DNA from: Albidovulum sp.
GTDB lineage: Bacteria > Pseudomonadota > Alphaproteobacteria > Rhodobacterales > Rhodobacteraceae
Reading direction: 5' to 3'
NCBI GenBank assembly: GCA_030837785.1
Contig: JAUQYA010000164.1
Location: 1 to 16,174, forward strand
Length of the DNA: 16,174 bases
The stretch's first letter is position 1. Each line of letters opens with the position of its first letter. Made by a program: the position numbers and the translations under genes. This document shows positions 6,586 to 14,446 of the stretch, piece after piece. The notes under the pieces were generated by a model that saw only the letters and a list, made by a program, of their open reading frames with translations, was not told the DNA's origin and did not search any database.

Positions 6586-7685
6586 GTCGTCTCTTTCGCG
6601 TTCTGGGCCAGCGCCTCGACCATCTGCACGAGGCGGTCGGTGGCATCGGGAACCCCGTGGGCAAGGGCGGCATGGGCCATGCCGATCGCCGCCCCGGGTT
6701 GGTCGAGGATCGCCGCGACATGGCCCGAGAGCGTCGCGGGGTCAAGCCGGGATTCGGGGATGAGGATGGCGCCGCCGGCGGCAACGAGGCCGCGGGCGTT
6801 GGCGGTCTGGTGGTCGTTCGCGGCGGCGGCGAAGGGCACGAGGATCGCGGGCCGGCCGATCACCGAGATGTCGGCCACCGAGGAGGCGCCGGAGCGGGAG
6901 ACCACGAGCTGCGCTTCCGACAGCCGCCGCGGGATGTCGTCGAAGAAGGGCCGCACCTCGGCGCGCAGGCCGGCGCCGGCGTAGGCCGCCGTCACCCTCT
7001 CGATGTCCTCCGGCCGGGCCTGGTGGGCAACGCGGAGATTGGCGCGCAGGGCCTCGGGCAGCAGCGCCAGCGCCGCCGGCACGACGTCGGAGAGGATGCG
7101 CGCGCCCTGGCTGCCGCCGATGACAAGGAGGCTCATCGGATAGTCGCCGGGCGGGATGTAGGGCGCGCCGGCGCGTTCCAGCACGGCGGCGCGCACCGGG
7201 TTGCCGGTGTGGTGGCCCTCCACGCCATCCGGCAGGTCCGTCGGCCAGGTGCCGCAGGCGATGGCCTGGACGCGGGGCGCGAAGATCCGGTTCACCCGGC
7301 CGAGGACGCCGTTCTGTTCGTGGATCATCCGCGGGATCTTCAGCATCACCGCCGCGCCAAGCGCCGGAATCGACGGGTAGCCGCCGAAACCCACCACCAC
7401 CGCGGGCCGGTCGCGCCGCATGGCGAGCCAGGCGCCCGCCACGCCGCCGGCGATGCGGAAGGGTGCAAGCGCTTTAGCGGCGATGCCGCCCCGGGCGAAG
7501 GTGGCGGAGGCGACCTGTTCGACGGTCACGTCCTCCGGGAAGCCGCCGGTGTAGCGCGCACCGCGCGCATCGGTCGAGAGCGTGACCCGCCAGCCCTTCG
7601 CGACCATCGCCTCGGCCAGCGCCTGGGCGGGGAACATGTGCCCGCCGGTGCCGCCGGCGGCGATGAGGAGAAGCGGCGGCGCCAT
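6582..7685 (-). CDS. murG: UDP-GlcNAc:lipid I N-acetylglucosaminyltransferase MurG
   Basis: This membrane-associated GT28 glycosyltransferase converts lipid I to lipid II on the inner leaflet. At 367 residues it shows the N-terminal glycine-rich loop IAAGGTGGHMFPAQALA (8-24), the second loop VVGFGGYPSIPALG (97-110), MIHEQNGVLGRVNRI (120-134), the third glycine-rich loop LLVIGGSQGARILS (186-199), and the UDP-GlcNAc-binding region SRSGASSVADI plus PFAAAANDHQTANA (263-273, 284-297). The ATG at 7685 shares one base with the ftsW stop (TGATG). The frame stays open upstream inside ftsW, but the glycosyltransferase fold starts here. It overlaps murC by four bases. Confidence 0.97.
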   Translation of the reverse strand: MAPPLLLIAAGGTGGHMFPAQALAEAMVAKGWRVTLSTDARGARYTGGFPEDVTVEQVASATFARGGIAAKALAPFRIAGGVAGAWLAMRRDRPAVVVGFGGYPSIPALGAAVMLKIPRMIHEQNGVLGRVNRIFAPRVQAIACGTWPTDLPDGVEGHHTGNPVRAAVLERAGAPYIPPGDYPMSLLVIGGSQGARILSDVVPAALALLPEALRANLRVAHQARPEDIERVTAAYAGAGLRAEVRPFFDDIPRRLSEAQLVVSRSGASSVADISVIGRPAILVPFAAAANDHQTANARGLVAAGGAILIPESRLDPATLSGHVAAILDQPGAAIGMAHAALAHGVPDATDRLVQMVEALAQNAKETT

Positions 7686-8851
7686 CAGCGGCCCCGCTTC
7701 AGAAGCACGTCCTCGATCCGGCCCTGCGGGCGGGCGCGCGTCAGCGCCAGAAGCATCCCCATCGCGATGCCGGAAGCGATCACCGAGGAACCGCCGTAGC
7801 TGACGAAGGGAAGCGTCATCCCCTTCGCCGGCAGAAGCCGGACCGCGACCCCCATGTTGATCAGCGCCTGCACGCCGAAGGCCGAGGCAAGCCCGGCGCC
7901 GGCGATGCGGATGAACGGATCGCGCTCCTTCAGGAGCCGGAAGAGCGACAGCGCGGTGATCGCGGCGTAGAGAAGGATGATGAGAAGAACGAGGACGAGC
8001 CCGTATTCCTCGGCCGCGACCGCGATGATGAAGTCGGTATGCGCGTCGGGAAGCGACCATTTCACCGTGCCCTGGCCGACGCCGACGCCGAAGAAGCCGC
8101 CCTCCTGGATCGCGTTCGTGGCATAGCCGATCTGGGTGCGCGGGTCGATCTCGGCCGAAAGGTAACCGTCGATCCGGCGGGCGAAATGCTCCGAGGCGTC
8201 ATAGGCGAAGAGCCCGCCGGCGACGACGACCCCGCCCACGACCGAGAGAAGCAGGATCGGCGCACCGGCCACGAAATACATCACCCCCCAGGCGAAGAGG
8301 ACGAGGCAGGCCTGGCCGAAATCGGGCTGGAAGGCGAGAAAGAGCACGATGACGGCGGCCAGCACGAAGCTGTAGAGCCGCCCCGGCGGGCCGTTGATCT
8401 CCATCGCCGCCGACATCAGCCAGCCGGCCATGATGACGAAACCGGGCTTGAGGAATTCCGAGGGCTGGAACGAGCCGAAGCCCAGCGAATACCAGCGCAC
8501 CGCGCCCTTGCCGAAATCGGTGCCGAAGACCGGCAGCAGCATCAGCGCCACGAAGGCGCCGAAAAAGCCGATCACGCCGATCCGGCGCACCGCCTCGGGC
8601 GACATCATCGAGATGACCAGCATCACGCCGACCGCCACGCTGCCGAAGACGGTCTGGCGGGTGACGTAGTAATAGGGATCGAGCCCGTTCTTCTCGGCGA
8701 GCGGCACCGAGGCCGCGAGTGCCAGCAGAAGGCCGATGCCGAAGAGGACGAGGACGAAGGCGAGCGACCATCGGTCGATCGTCCGCCACCAGCGCGGAAG
8801 CACAGGTTCGCCTGCCCGTATGGGCATGGTGCCATAGACCATTTCCGTCAT
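7685..8851 (-). CDS. ftsW: Septal peptidoglycan polymerase FtsW (SEDS family)
   Basis: This multi-pass inner-membrane glycosyltransferase polymerises lipid II at the septum with its partner class B PBP (FtsI). At 388 residues it has a polar N-terminus (1-28), about ten hydrophobic helices, and the family signatures GAVRWYSLGFGSFQPSEFLK (116-135), FQPDFGQA (174-181), and the large periplasmic loop ending in DAHTDFIIAVAAEEYG (269-284). That loop contains the catalytic aspartate of HTDF (Asp273). The C-terminal part carries LPAKGMTLPFVSYGGSS (340-356). The start is ATG 8851. It opens the tight ftsW-murG-murC run, and is about 100 bases downstream of the inserted GFA-type gene, so it may have a promoter in 8852-8955, though I see no clear hexamers there. 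Confidence 0.97.
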   Translation of the reverse strand: MTEMVYGTMPIRAGEPVLPRWWRTIDRWSLAFVLVLFGIGLLLALAASVPLAEKNGLDPYYYVTRQTVFGSVAVGVMLVISMMSPEAVRRIGVIGFFGAFVALMLLPVFGTDFGKGAVRWYSLGFGSFQPSEFLKPGFVIMAGWLMSAAMEINGPPGRLYSFVLAAVIVLFLAFQPDFGQACLVLFAWGVMYFVAGAPILLLSVVGGVVVAGGLFAYDASEHFARRIDGYLSAEIDPRTQIGYATNAIQEGGFFGVGVGQGTVKWSLPDAHTDFIIAVAAEEYGLVLVLLIILLYAAITALSLFRLLKERDPFIRIAGAGLASAFGVQALINMGVAVRLLPAKGMTLPFVSYGGSSVIASGIAMGMLLALTRARPQGRIEDVLLKRGR

Positions 8852-8955
8852 GGATGACTGCCTTCACTGCCTCAGGTCGCCCGTTTGCCGGGTCTGGCCG
8901 CGAGTCTAGCGCGGAACCGCCCGCCGCGCCAGAACAGATTGCCGGCCAGGCGCGG

Positions 8956-9416
8956 TCAGCGGCCGAGCGCCGCCTCGCGCCGGCGCAGGCTTTCGGGCGG
9001 CCAGAAAGGCTTGCGGTCGTAGTAGTCCGGCACCGCGGTAACGCCTGCCGGGATCACGTACCAGGGCAGTTTCGTCGAGGTGAAGATATGGATGTCCGGC
9101 GGACAGGCGGCAGGGTCTTCGAGCGTGCCGACGCGGAGGAAGGCGATCTTCCGCCCCGCGCCCGCGTGATGCGACCAGAGTGCCACGCAGCAGTCCGGGC
9201 AGCGCAGGACGATCTGGCCCTTGCCCGAGGCCGGGGGCGTCGTGATCTCCACCGGGTCGTCGGCCAGGATCTCGATCCGGTCGGTCTCGATCATCGCGTT
9301 GAGCGCGTGCGGCCGCCGGTCTCGCGCTGGCACCAGGTGCAGTGGCAGGCGTGGACGAAAAGCGGCCGGTCGATCAGCCGGTAGCGGACGCGGCCGCAGG
9401 TGCAATGGCCTTGCAT
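8956..9416 (-). pseudogene. GFA/CENP-V-type zinc protein, frameshifted
   Basis: Two frames together encode one GFA-domain protein (family of glutathione-dependent formaldehyde-activating enzyme; zinc-binding, substrate usually unknown). The N-terminal frame begins at ATG 9416 behind a strong AGGAGGA (9421-9427) and carries HCTCG and ACHCTWCQRETG, the zinc cysteine clusters (Cys5, Cys7, Cys24, Cys26, Cys29), but stops at 9291. The second frame resumes with ALNAMIETDRIEIL and continues through RCPDCCVALWSHHAG to PFWPPESLRRREA, ending at 8956. The shift lies at about 9305-9318, in a GC-rich run, and is cured by adding one base. The rebuilt protein would be about 153 residues, the normal family length. 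Either a recent pseudogene or a sequencing error. Confidence 0.85.
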
Positions 9417-9443
9417 CGGGTCCTCCTCTCCGGGGCGACCGCC

Positions 9444-10052
9444 TTACGCCGGCAGCATCCAGATGGCGAGGAAGGGCGTCTTCCCGGAGCGCATGGCGTG
9501 GGTGATGCCGGGCGGGTTGTAGATCAGCCCGTCGGGGCCGGGGTCGGTCCAGTCCATCCGGGCGTTCCACCATTCGCCCGGCGTCAGGGCAAGATAGACC
9601 TCTTCCGGCGGGTGGGAATGGTTCGGGTAGAGGGTGTGGGGCGCCATCAGGGTGACGCCGATCTGGACGTCGTCGCGCCCCTCGATCCCGCCGGGGCCGA
9701 ACACCATCGCGTTGGCATGGGCGTCACGGAAGACCGGGTCGGTCGCCGAGGCGCGCGGCCGCCATTGCAACCGCGGGGCCAGCACGGCGAAGGCTGCGGC
9801 AACGGCGCGGCGAAGCGCCGGCCGGCCGGCGCCCTGGGCCACGGCGAGGGCATCGGGCAGGACCGCGCAGACGGGCTGCGGCAGCGGAGCGGCCGCAGAG
9901 GGTGCGCCGGTCAGGTGCCGGCAGCGGTCGAAGACGCGCGAGGCAGCGCTGCGTTCCTCGGACCCTTCGGGGGCACAGGCCATGACCGCCGCCTCGAGGG
10001 CGCCGAGAAACTCCGTCACCGCGGGATCGCGTCGGACCTCTGGCTGTTGCAT
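9444..10052 (-). CDS. DMSP-lyase-family cupin protein (DddL/DddQ-like)
   Basis: This 202-residue protein has an alpha-helical N-terminal half and a C-terminal cupin barrel. The barrel has the first cupin motif HTLYPNHSHPPEEVYLALTP, with metal-binding His, His, Glu and the nearby Tyr, and the second motif NPPGITHAMRSGKTPFLAIW with the last His. This pattern matches the dimethylsulfoniopropionate lyase family (DMSP to acrylate and dimethylsulfide). Many family members have no tested activity, so the substrate is open. The ATG at 10052 (MQQPEVRRDP) follows GGAAGGAGC; an upstream TTG at 10088 would overlap murD. It lies 25 bases after murD and 27 before the GFA gene, so it is probably co-transcribed with murD. 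Confidence 0.75.
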   Translation of the reverse strand: MQQPEVRRDPAVTEFLGALEAAVMACAPEGSEERSAASRVFDRCRHLTGAPSAAAPLPQPVCAVLPDALAVAQGAGRPALRRAVAAAFAVLAPRLQWRPRASATDPVFRDAHANAMVFGPGGIEGRDDVQIGVTLMAPHTLYPNHSHPPEEVYLALTPGEWWNARMDWTDPGPDGLIYNPPGITHAMRSGKTPFLAIWMLPA

Positions 10053-10077
10053 CGTCCCGCTCCTTCCGGCGCGCGCC

Positions 10078-11478
10078 TCATGCGGCAAGTGCCCGCACCC
10101 GGGCCGCGAAATCCTCGCCGCGTTTCTCGAAGTTCGGATACTGGTCGAACGAGGCTGCGGCGGGGGCGAGAAGCACGGTCTCGCCAGGGCAGGCCTCGGC
10201 GGCGGCGCGGGTGACCGCGCGCTCCATCGTCTCGCAGATCTCGTGCGGGGTCTCGCCCAGTTCCAGCGCGAAGTCGCGCGCCGAATGGCCGATGAGATAG
10301 GCCTTCACCACCGCGCCGAGAAAAGGCTTCAGCGCGGCGATGCCGCCGTCCTTGCCCAGGCCCCCGGCGATCCAGCGGATGCGCGGAAAGGCCTGGAGCG
10401 CCTTGGCGGCGCTGTCGACGTTGGTGGCCTTGCTGTCGTTCACGAACCTGACGCCGCCCCGTTCGGCGACAAGCTGGCTGCGGTGGGGAAGCCCTTCGAA
10501 CGAGTGGAACGCCTGTTCGACGATCTTCGGCGCGACGCCGAGCGCGCGGGTCGCGGCATAGGATGCGCAGGCATTCTGGTGGTTGTGGGCGCCGGGCAGG
10601 CCGGTGACCTCGCGCAGGTCGATCGCGGCCACCTGGCGGCCCTTGCGCCATTCGGCCAGAAAGCCCTTGCGGGCGAAGACCGACCAGCCTTCGCCTTCGA
10701 GCTTCGAGCCCGAGGAGATGCGGATCACCCGGTCGTCGGCCGGCCCCTCGGCCATCTGGTTGGCGAGAAACCGCCCCTCCACCTCGTCGACACCGATCAC
10801 CGCCCGGTCGGGGCCGCCCTCGGCGAAGAGCCGGCGCTTGGCGGCGAAATAGCCGCCGAGGCCCGCGTGGCGGTCGAGATGGTCGGGCGAGAGGTTGGTG
10901 AAGACGGCGATGTCTGGGGTCAGCGCGCGGGCAAGTTCGGTCTGGTAGGAGCTGAGTTCCAGCACCACCACCTCGCCCGGCTGCGCCGGATCGAGGTCGA
11001 GCACGCCGCGGCCGATGTTTCCCGCCATCTGCGCCGGCCGGCCGGCGACCTTGAGAATATGGTGGATCAGCGCCGTGGTGGTGGACTTGCCGTTCGATCC
11101 GGTGATGGCGACGACCTTCGGCGTCGCGTCCATCGCGTCCCAGTCGGGCGTGGCGAAGGAGCGGAAGAAGAGGCCGATGTCGTTGTCGATGGGCACGCCC
11201 GCCGCGATCGCCCGCGCGACGAGCCGGTTGGGCTCGGGGTAGAGATGCGGGATGCCCGGCGAGACGACGAGGCAGGCTGCGCCCTCCCAGGCGTCGGCGC
11301 GGGTGAGGTCGGTCAGCGCGAAGCCGGCGGCCTCGGCCTTTTCGCGGGCCTCGGGCGCATCGTCCCAGAGGCAGGGCACGGCGCCGCCGGCCTGAAGCGC
11401 CCGCGCCGTGGCCAGGCCCGATCGGCCGAGCCCGAGCACGGCGACGCGCCTGCCCTCGAATCCCTGAACCGGAATCAT
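10078..11478 (-). CDS. murD: UDP-N-acetylmuramoyl-L-alanine--D-glutamate ligase MurD
   Basis: This cytoplasmic ATP-dependent ligase adds D-glutamate to UDP-MurNAc-L-Ala. At 466 residues it has the N-terminal Rossmann-like VAVLGLGRSGLATARAL (12-28), the ATP loop AITGSNGKSTTTALIHH (124-140), FTNLSPDHLDRH, the HNHQNACASYAA motif of the central domain, and the C-terminal-domain signatures RFVNDSKATNVDSA and WIAGGLGKDGG, closing with LLAPAAASFDQYPNFEKRG. The ATG at 11478 (MIPVQGFEGR) was chosen because it lies at the start of the fold behind GAGAGGGG; the frame stays open 39 codons further upstream with low-complexity sequence. In related genomes mraY normally precedes it directly. Here three extra genes intervene. 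Confidence 0.96.
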   Translation of the reverse strand: MIPVQGFEGRRVAVLGLGRSGLATARALQAGGAVPCLWDDAPEAREKAEAAGFALTDLTRADAWEGAACLVVSPGIPHLYPEPNRLVARAIAAGVPIDNDIGLFFRSFATPDWDAMDATPKVVAITGSNGKSTTTALIHHILKVAGRPAQMAGNIGRGVLDLDPAQPGEVVVLELSSYQTELARALTPDIAVFTNLSPDHLDRHAGLGGYFAAKRRLFAEGGPDRAVIGVDEVEGRFLANQMAEGPADDRVIRISSGSKLEGEGWSVFARKGFLAEWRKGRQVAAIDLREVTGLPGAHNHQNACASYAATRALGVAPKIVEQAFHSFEGLPHRSQLVAERGGVRFVNDSKATNVDSAAKALQAFPRIRWIAGGLGKDGGIAALKPFLGAVVKAYLIGHSARDFALELGETPHEICETMERAVTRAAAEACPGETVLLAPAAASFDQYPNFEKRGEDFAARVRALAA

Positions 11479-11645
11479 GCCGCCCCTCTCCGATTCCCGC
11501 CCGGACAATGCCGCGCCGCGCCGCCGCCCGCAAGCGGGGCCGCCCGACCCCGGCCCCCGGCCGCCACATTTGGTGCCGGTTGCCGCCACGTTCATGCTTC
11601 ATTCGGATGCCAGACTGATCCCCGCGTGAACCCTGGGGAGGCACG

Positions 11646-12140
11646 ATGCCCGGTCTCGTCTGGTCTGGCCTGGTCTGGCGAAGATTGCGCGAGGCGCGGC
11701 GGCTCATCCTGTTCGCAACCGGGATGGCCTTCGCCGCCGGCGTCATCGCCTTCCTGCGCCATGATGTCACCGTCCACGGCATGCCGTTGCCGCTGTTCAC
11801 GGGCCTTCTTTACGCCGGTTTCGTCGGGGCGGCCGCCACGGTGACGGGCGTCGCCCTGCCCGCGCTCGGTCCCTTCGTCGAGGCCACGGCGATCGCCCGC
11901 CTTGGCGCCGCGGTCCTCGCCTTCGGCAGCCCCGAGGCCGGGGCGGCGCTGCAGCAGTCGCCCCTTCTCGGCGCCACCGTGGTGGTCGGCGGCGCGGTGG
12001 TGATCCGCAGGCTTGCCGCCCTTCCCGCCGCCCGGCGCTGGCCGGCGCTCGCGTTCCTCCCCTCGCGCCGCCCTGCCGCCGCGGCTCAGGCGTCGACGGA
12101 GTCTTGCGCCGGCAAGGCTTCGGTCGCCGGGGCCTCGTAG
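11646..12140 (+). CDS. Small membrane protein of unknown function
   Basis: The only plus-strand gene inside the dcw part of the window. ATG 11646 follows GGGGAGG (11635-11641) and encodes 164 residues with three likely membrane segments: about 19-37 (RLILFATGMAFAAGVIAFL), 48-71 (LPLFTGLLYAGFVGAAATVT onward) and 106-120 (PLLGATVVVGGAVVI). A basic, alanine-rich tail follows. Third codon positions are strongly G/C, supporting real coding. It is divergent from murD (167-base gap, likely holding both promoters), and its last 55 bases overlap the 3' end of the kinase-Usp gene on the other strand, so its final 18 residues mirror that gene. No family recognised. Confidence 0.65.
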   Translation: MPGLVWSGLVWRRLREARRLILFATGMAFAAGVIAFLRHDVTVHGMPLPLFTGLLYAGFVGAAATVTGVALPALGPFVEATAIARLGAAVLAFGSPEAGAALQQSPLLGATVVVGGAVVIRRLAALPAARRWPALAFLPSRRPAAAAQASTESCAGKASVAGAS

Positions 12141-13534
12141 GCGGGGATGCGCACGACGGTGACGCTGCAGGGCGCCTCGGCCACGACCTGGCTCGACACC
12201 GAGCCGAGGAAGCGGCGGGTGCTGGAACTGCCGCGGGCCCCCATCAGGATGTGATCGACCTGGTTGTTGACGGCATAGCCGATGATCACGGCCGCCGGAT
12301 CCGGCCCTTCGAGGATGGCGAAGGTCACCTCCTCGTCGGAAAGCTCGAGACTGGCCGCCCAGGCGCGCAGCGCGACGAGCCGCGCGACATGGAGGTTCAC
12401 ACCCTCGTCGTCAGTGGTCCTGTCGACGCCCAGGCGCGCGGTCTTGATCACGTTGACGCAGGCCACCCGCGCGTCGGCCTGGATGCGGCGGATGCGCTTC
12501 ACGGCCCGCAGCAGATGCTGGGCGAGCCCCTCCATCTCGGGCGCGAGATCGACCGCGACCAGAAGGATCGGCGCCTTGTCCATCTGCGCCTCGGCATTCG
12601 CCGGCGGCGGGCCGAACCCCTTGACCTTCCGCATCCGCCGCCAGCGGCGGAACACCTCGGCCGCGCCGTCCTGCGTCAGCTTCGCGGCCCGGGCGGTCAG
12701 CTTCACCTGGGCCGGATGCTGTAGGTCGAAGAGCATCTGCGCGGCCGACTGGAAGCGATCCTTCGGATCGACCTCGAGCGCGCGGAGAATGATTTCCTGG
12801 AGCCAGGGCGGCAGGTCGGGGCTGGTCGCGCGCGGCGGGACCGGGTCGCGCCAGAGCCGTTTGCGCACCCCCCTGAGCGTCTGCGGCTCTCCGAACGGCT
12901 GGCGGCCGGTCGCGTATTCGTAAAGCATCGCGCCCACCGCGAAGATGTCGCTGCGCAGGTCGTCGCGGACACGCAGGTATTGCTCGGGCGCGATATAGGG
13001 GAAGGTTCCCATCGGGATGCGGAATTCCTCGGCCAGAAGGTCGGGAAGATGGTCGTGCCGCGCCAGACCGAAATCGACGAAGACCACCTCGCCGGTGTCG
13101 CGCATCAGGAGGTTGGCGGGCTTGAGGTCGAGGTGGATGACGTGCTGCTTGTGCAGCTCGTGCAGCGCCCCGGCGATGCGGATGGCCAGCGCCACGACGG
13201 TGTCGGCCGGCGCCGGGGCGGACTTGAACAGCGCCAGGAAGGAGCCGCCCGGGATGCGTTCGGTGACGATGTAGGGCATCGTCGCGAAATCGCCCTCGGC
13301 CACGACGCGCGGCACATGCGGGCCGGCGAGGCGGGGCATGATCATCTGCTCGACCTCGAAGCCGACGATCGTCGGGGCATCGTAGCCGTCGAGGATCGTC
13401 GGCACCTTCATCACCAGGGGGGTGCGGTGAAGCGGGTGGGTGACGTCCCAGATCGTGGCGAAGCCGCCCTTGTGAAGGCATTCGCCGAGCGTGAACCCGT
13501 CGATCTGAAGCCCGGTGTATGGCCGGATGCGCAT
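12086..13534 (-). CDS. Ser/Thr protein kinase fused to a universal stress protein domain
   Basis: This 482-residue soluble two-domain protein has a kinase domain at about 14-270: glycine loop LHKGGFATIWDV (20-31), ATP lysine VMKVP (Lys43), catalytic loop HLDLKPANLL (134-143, Asp136), metal-binding DFG (154-156) and APEQY (182-186). The usual HRD arginine is replaced by leucine (HLD), a non-RD form that does not depend on activation-loop phosphorylation in the standard way. The UspA domain is at about 321-464, with the nucleotide motif MGARGSSSTRRFLGSVSSQ (431-449). It starts at ATG 13534, three bases after the phosphoesterase stop, so the two are an operon. The 3' end overlaps the convergent membrane-protein gene. 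Substrates are unknown. Confidence 0.9.
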   Translation of the reverse strand: MRIRPYTGLQIDGFTLGECLHKGGFATIWDVTHPLHRTPLVMKVPTILDGYDAPTIVGFEVEQMIMPRLAGPHVPRVVAEGDFATMPYIVTERIPGGSFLALFKSAPAPADTVVALAIRIAGALHELHKQHVIHLDLKPANLLMRDTGEVVFVDFGLARHDHLPDLLAEEFRIPMGTFPYIAPEQYLRVRDDLRSDIFAVGAMLYEYATGRQPFGEPQTLRGVRKRLWRDPVPPRATSPDLPPWLQEIILRALEVDPKDRFQSAAQMLFDLQHPAQVKLTARAAKLTQDGAAEVFRRWRRMRKVKGFGPPPANAEAQMDKAPILLVAVDLAPEMEGLAQHLLRAVKRIRRIQADARVACVNVIKTARLGVDRTTDDEGVNLHVARLVALRAWAASLELSDEEVTFAILEGPDPAAVIIGYAVNNQVDHILMGARGSSSTRRFLGSVSSQVVAEAPCSVTVVRIPAYEAPATEALPAQDSVDA

Positions 13535-13537
13535 GGG

Positions 13538-14281
13538 TCAGCTCCCGTTCAGCAGTCTGAGGGCGAGCGGCTCGGGCAGGCCCGCGGCGCGCAGCTTGGC
13601 CGCGGCCGCCGCCCGGTCGTAGGCCGCGCGGTGAAACGTCAGGTCGTTGGTCGCGGTGTCGAGGATCGCATAGGCGGCCTCGGGCACCCCGTCGCGGGGC
13701 TGCCCGACAGCGCCGATGACGGCAAGCCAGCGGCGCGAGCGGATCAGCGGCACCGGCCGGCGGGTGGTGATCCGCTGCGACTGGACGCGGTTGGTCATGT
13801 CGCAACTGTAGATCGCGGGCACATGGACATGGCCGCAGAGGATGACGCGCGCCTTTGCGGCGGCGAAGCTTGGCCAGGCGGAGCGCTCGCCGGTGATGTA
13901 GATCCAGTCCTGGGGATGGTCGGCGCTGGCATGGACGAACTGGATGTCGGCCTCGCAGGCGGTCAGCGGCAGCGCCGCGAGGAATGCCTTCTGCGCCGCC
14001 GAAAGCCGCGGCCGGGTCCAGTCGATGGCCGCCCGGGCGATGGCGTTCATCGACCCGTCGGGCTGGTCCACCGCCGCGTCGTGGTTGCCCTTGAGCACGA
14101 TCGCGCCGGCCGCGGCCAGTTCCTCCACGCGGTCGGTGCACCAGGCCGGATCGGCGCCATAGCCGACGATGTCGCCGAGGACAGCGATCCGGTCAGCCCG
14201 GCGCCCGGCGAGATCGCGCAGCACGGCCTCGAGGGCTTCGCGGTTGGCGTGAATGTCGGTCAATAGCGCGTAGCGTGCCAC
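13538..14281 (-). CDS. Metallophosphoesterase (calcineurin-like)
   Basis: This 247-residue binuclear-metal phosphoesterase carries the expected signature blocks in order: LLTDIHANREAL (6-17, Asp and His), VLGDIVGYGADP (34-45), KGNHDAA (64-70), FVHAS (115-119, His117) and CGHVHVP (149-155). The family hydrolyses phosphomonoesters or diesters, and some members are protein phosphatases; the substrate cannot be told from sequence. The start is a GTG at 14281 behind the strong GGAGGGAGGGG. Reading from the upstream ATG at 14374 would add a basic, low-complexity leader. It is directly followed by the kinase-Usp gene (3-base gap), so a kinase/phosphatase pairing is plausible, but that is inference. 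Confidence 0.88.
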   Translation of the reverse strand: MARYALLTDIHANREALEAVLRDLAGRRADRIAVLGDIVGYGADPAWCTDRVEELAAAGAIVLKGNHDAAVDQPDGSMNAIARAAIDWTRPRLSAAQKAFLAALPLTACEADIQFVHASADHPQDWIYITGERSAWPSFAAAKARVILCGHVHVPAIYSCDMTNRVQSQRITTRRPVPLIRSRRWLAVIGAVGQPRDGVPEAAYAILDTATNDLTFHRAAYDRAAAAAKLRAAGLPEPLALRLLNGS

Positions 14282-14286
14282 CCATG

Positions 14287-14297
14287 CCCCTCCCTCC
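14287..14297 (-). promoter_or_regulatory. Ribosome binding site that fixes the GTG start of the phosphoesterase
   Basis: GGAGGGAGGGG lies five bases before the GTG at 14281 and points to that codon rather than to the upstream ATG at 14374 in the same frame. The phosphoesterase fold also begins immediately at this GTG. Confidence 0.75.
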
Positions 14298-14380
14298 GGG
14301 CGCCGGGCCGCACGCGACGCGTCGGCGCGCGGCCTTGCCGTGACCGGCATGGCCACGACCCGTCTCACCGCCACCCCCGC

Positions 14381-14424
14381 GCGCCGGGGCGGCTGGCGCA
14401 GGGCGCCGGGGCGGCTGGCGCAGG
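14381..14424. repeat. Perfect 22-bp tandem duplication
   Basis: The 22-base unit at 14381-14402 (beginning GCGCCGGGGCGG and ending CTGGCGCAGG) is repeated exactly at 14403-14424. It lies between the mraY remnant's stop and the phosphoesterase start, in non-coding sequence, and may be a simple slippage duplication. Confidence 0.85.
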
Positions 14425-14446
14425 CTGGCAGCGGATTCGGCCCGCG

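Noticed and set aside
7686..8060. N-terminal extension of murG into ftsW
   Set aside because: The glycosyltransferase fold begins at the ATG at 7685, which shares a base with the ftsW stop; the extension is only a shadow of ftsW.
9634..11844. 736-codon plus-strand open frame across the cupin gene and murD
   Set aside because: Antisense to murD and the cupin, which both show full family motifs; the translation is low-complexity and unrecognisable.
12411..14141. Long minus-strand frame through the kinase and phosphoesterase genes
   Set aside because: It is a shifted frame of these two genes, rich in Arg, Pro and Gly, and lacks their motifs.
12980..14266. 428-codon plus-strand frame opposite the kinase and phosphoesterase
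   Set aside because: Antisense shadow; no ribosome binding site or domain.
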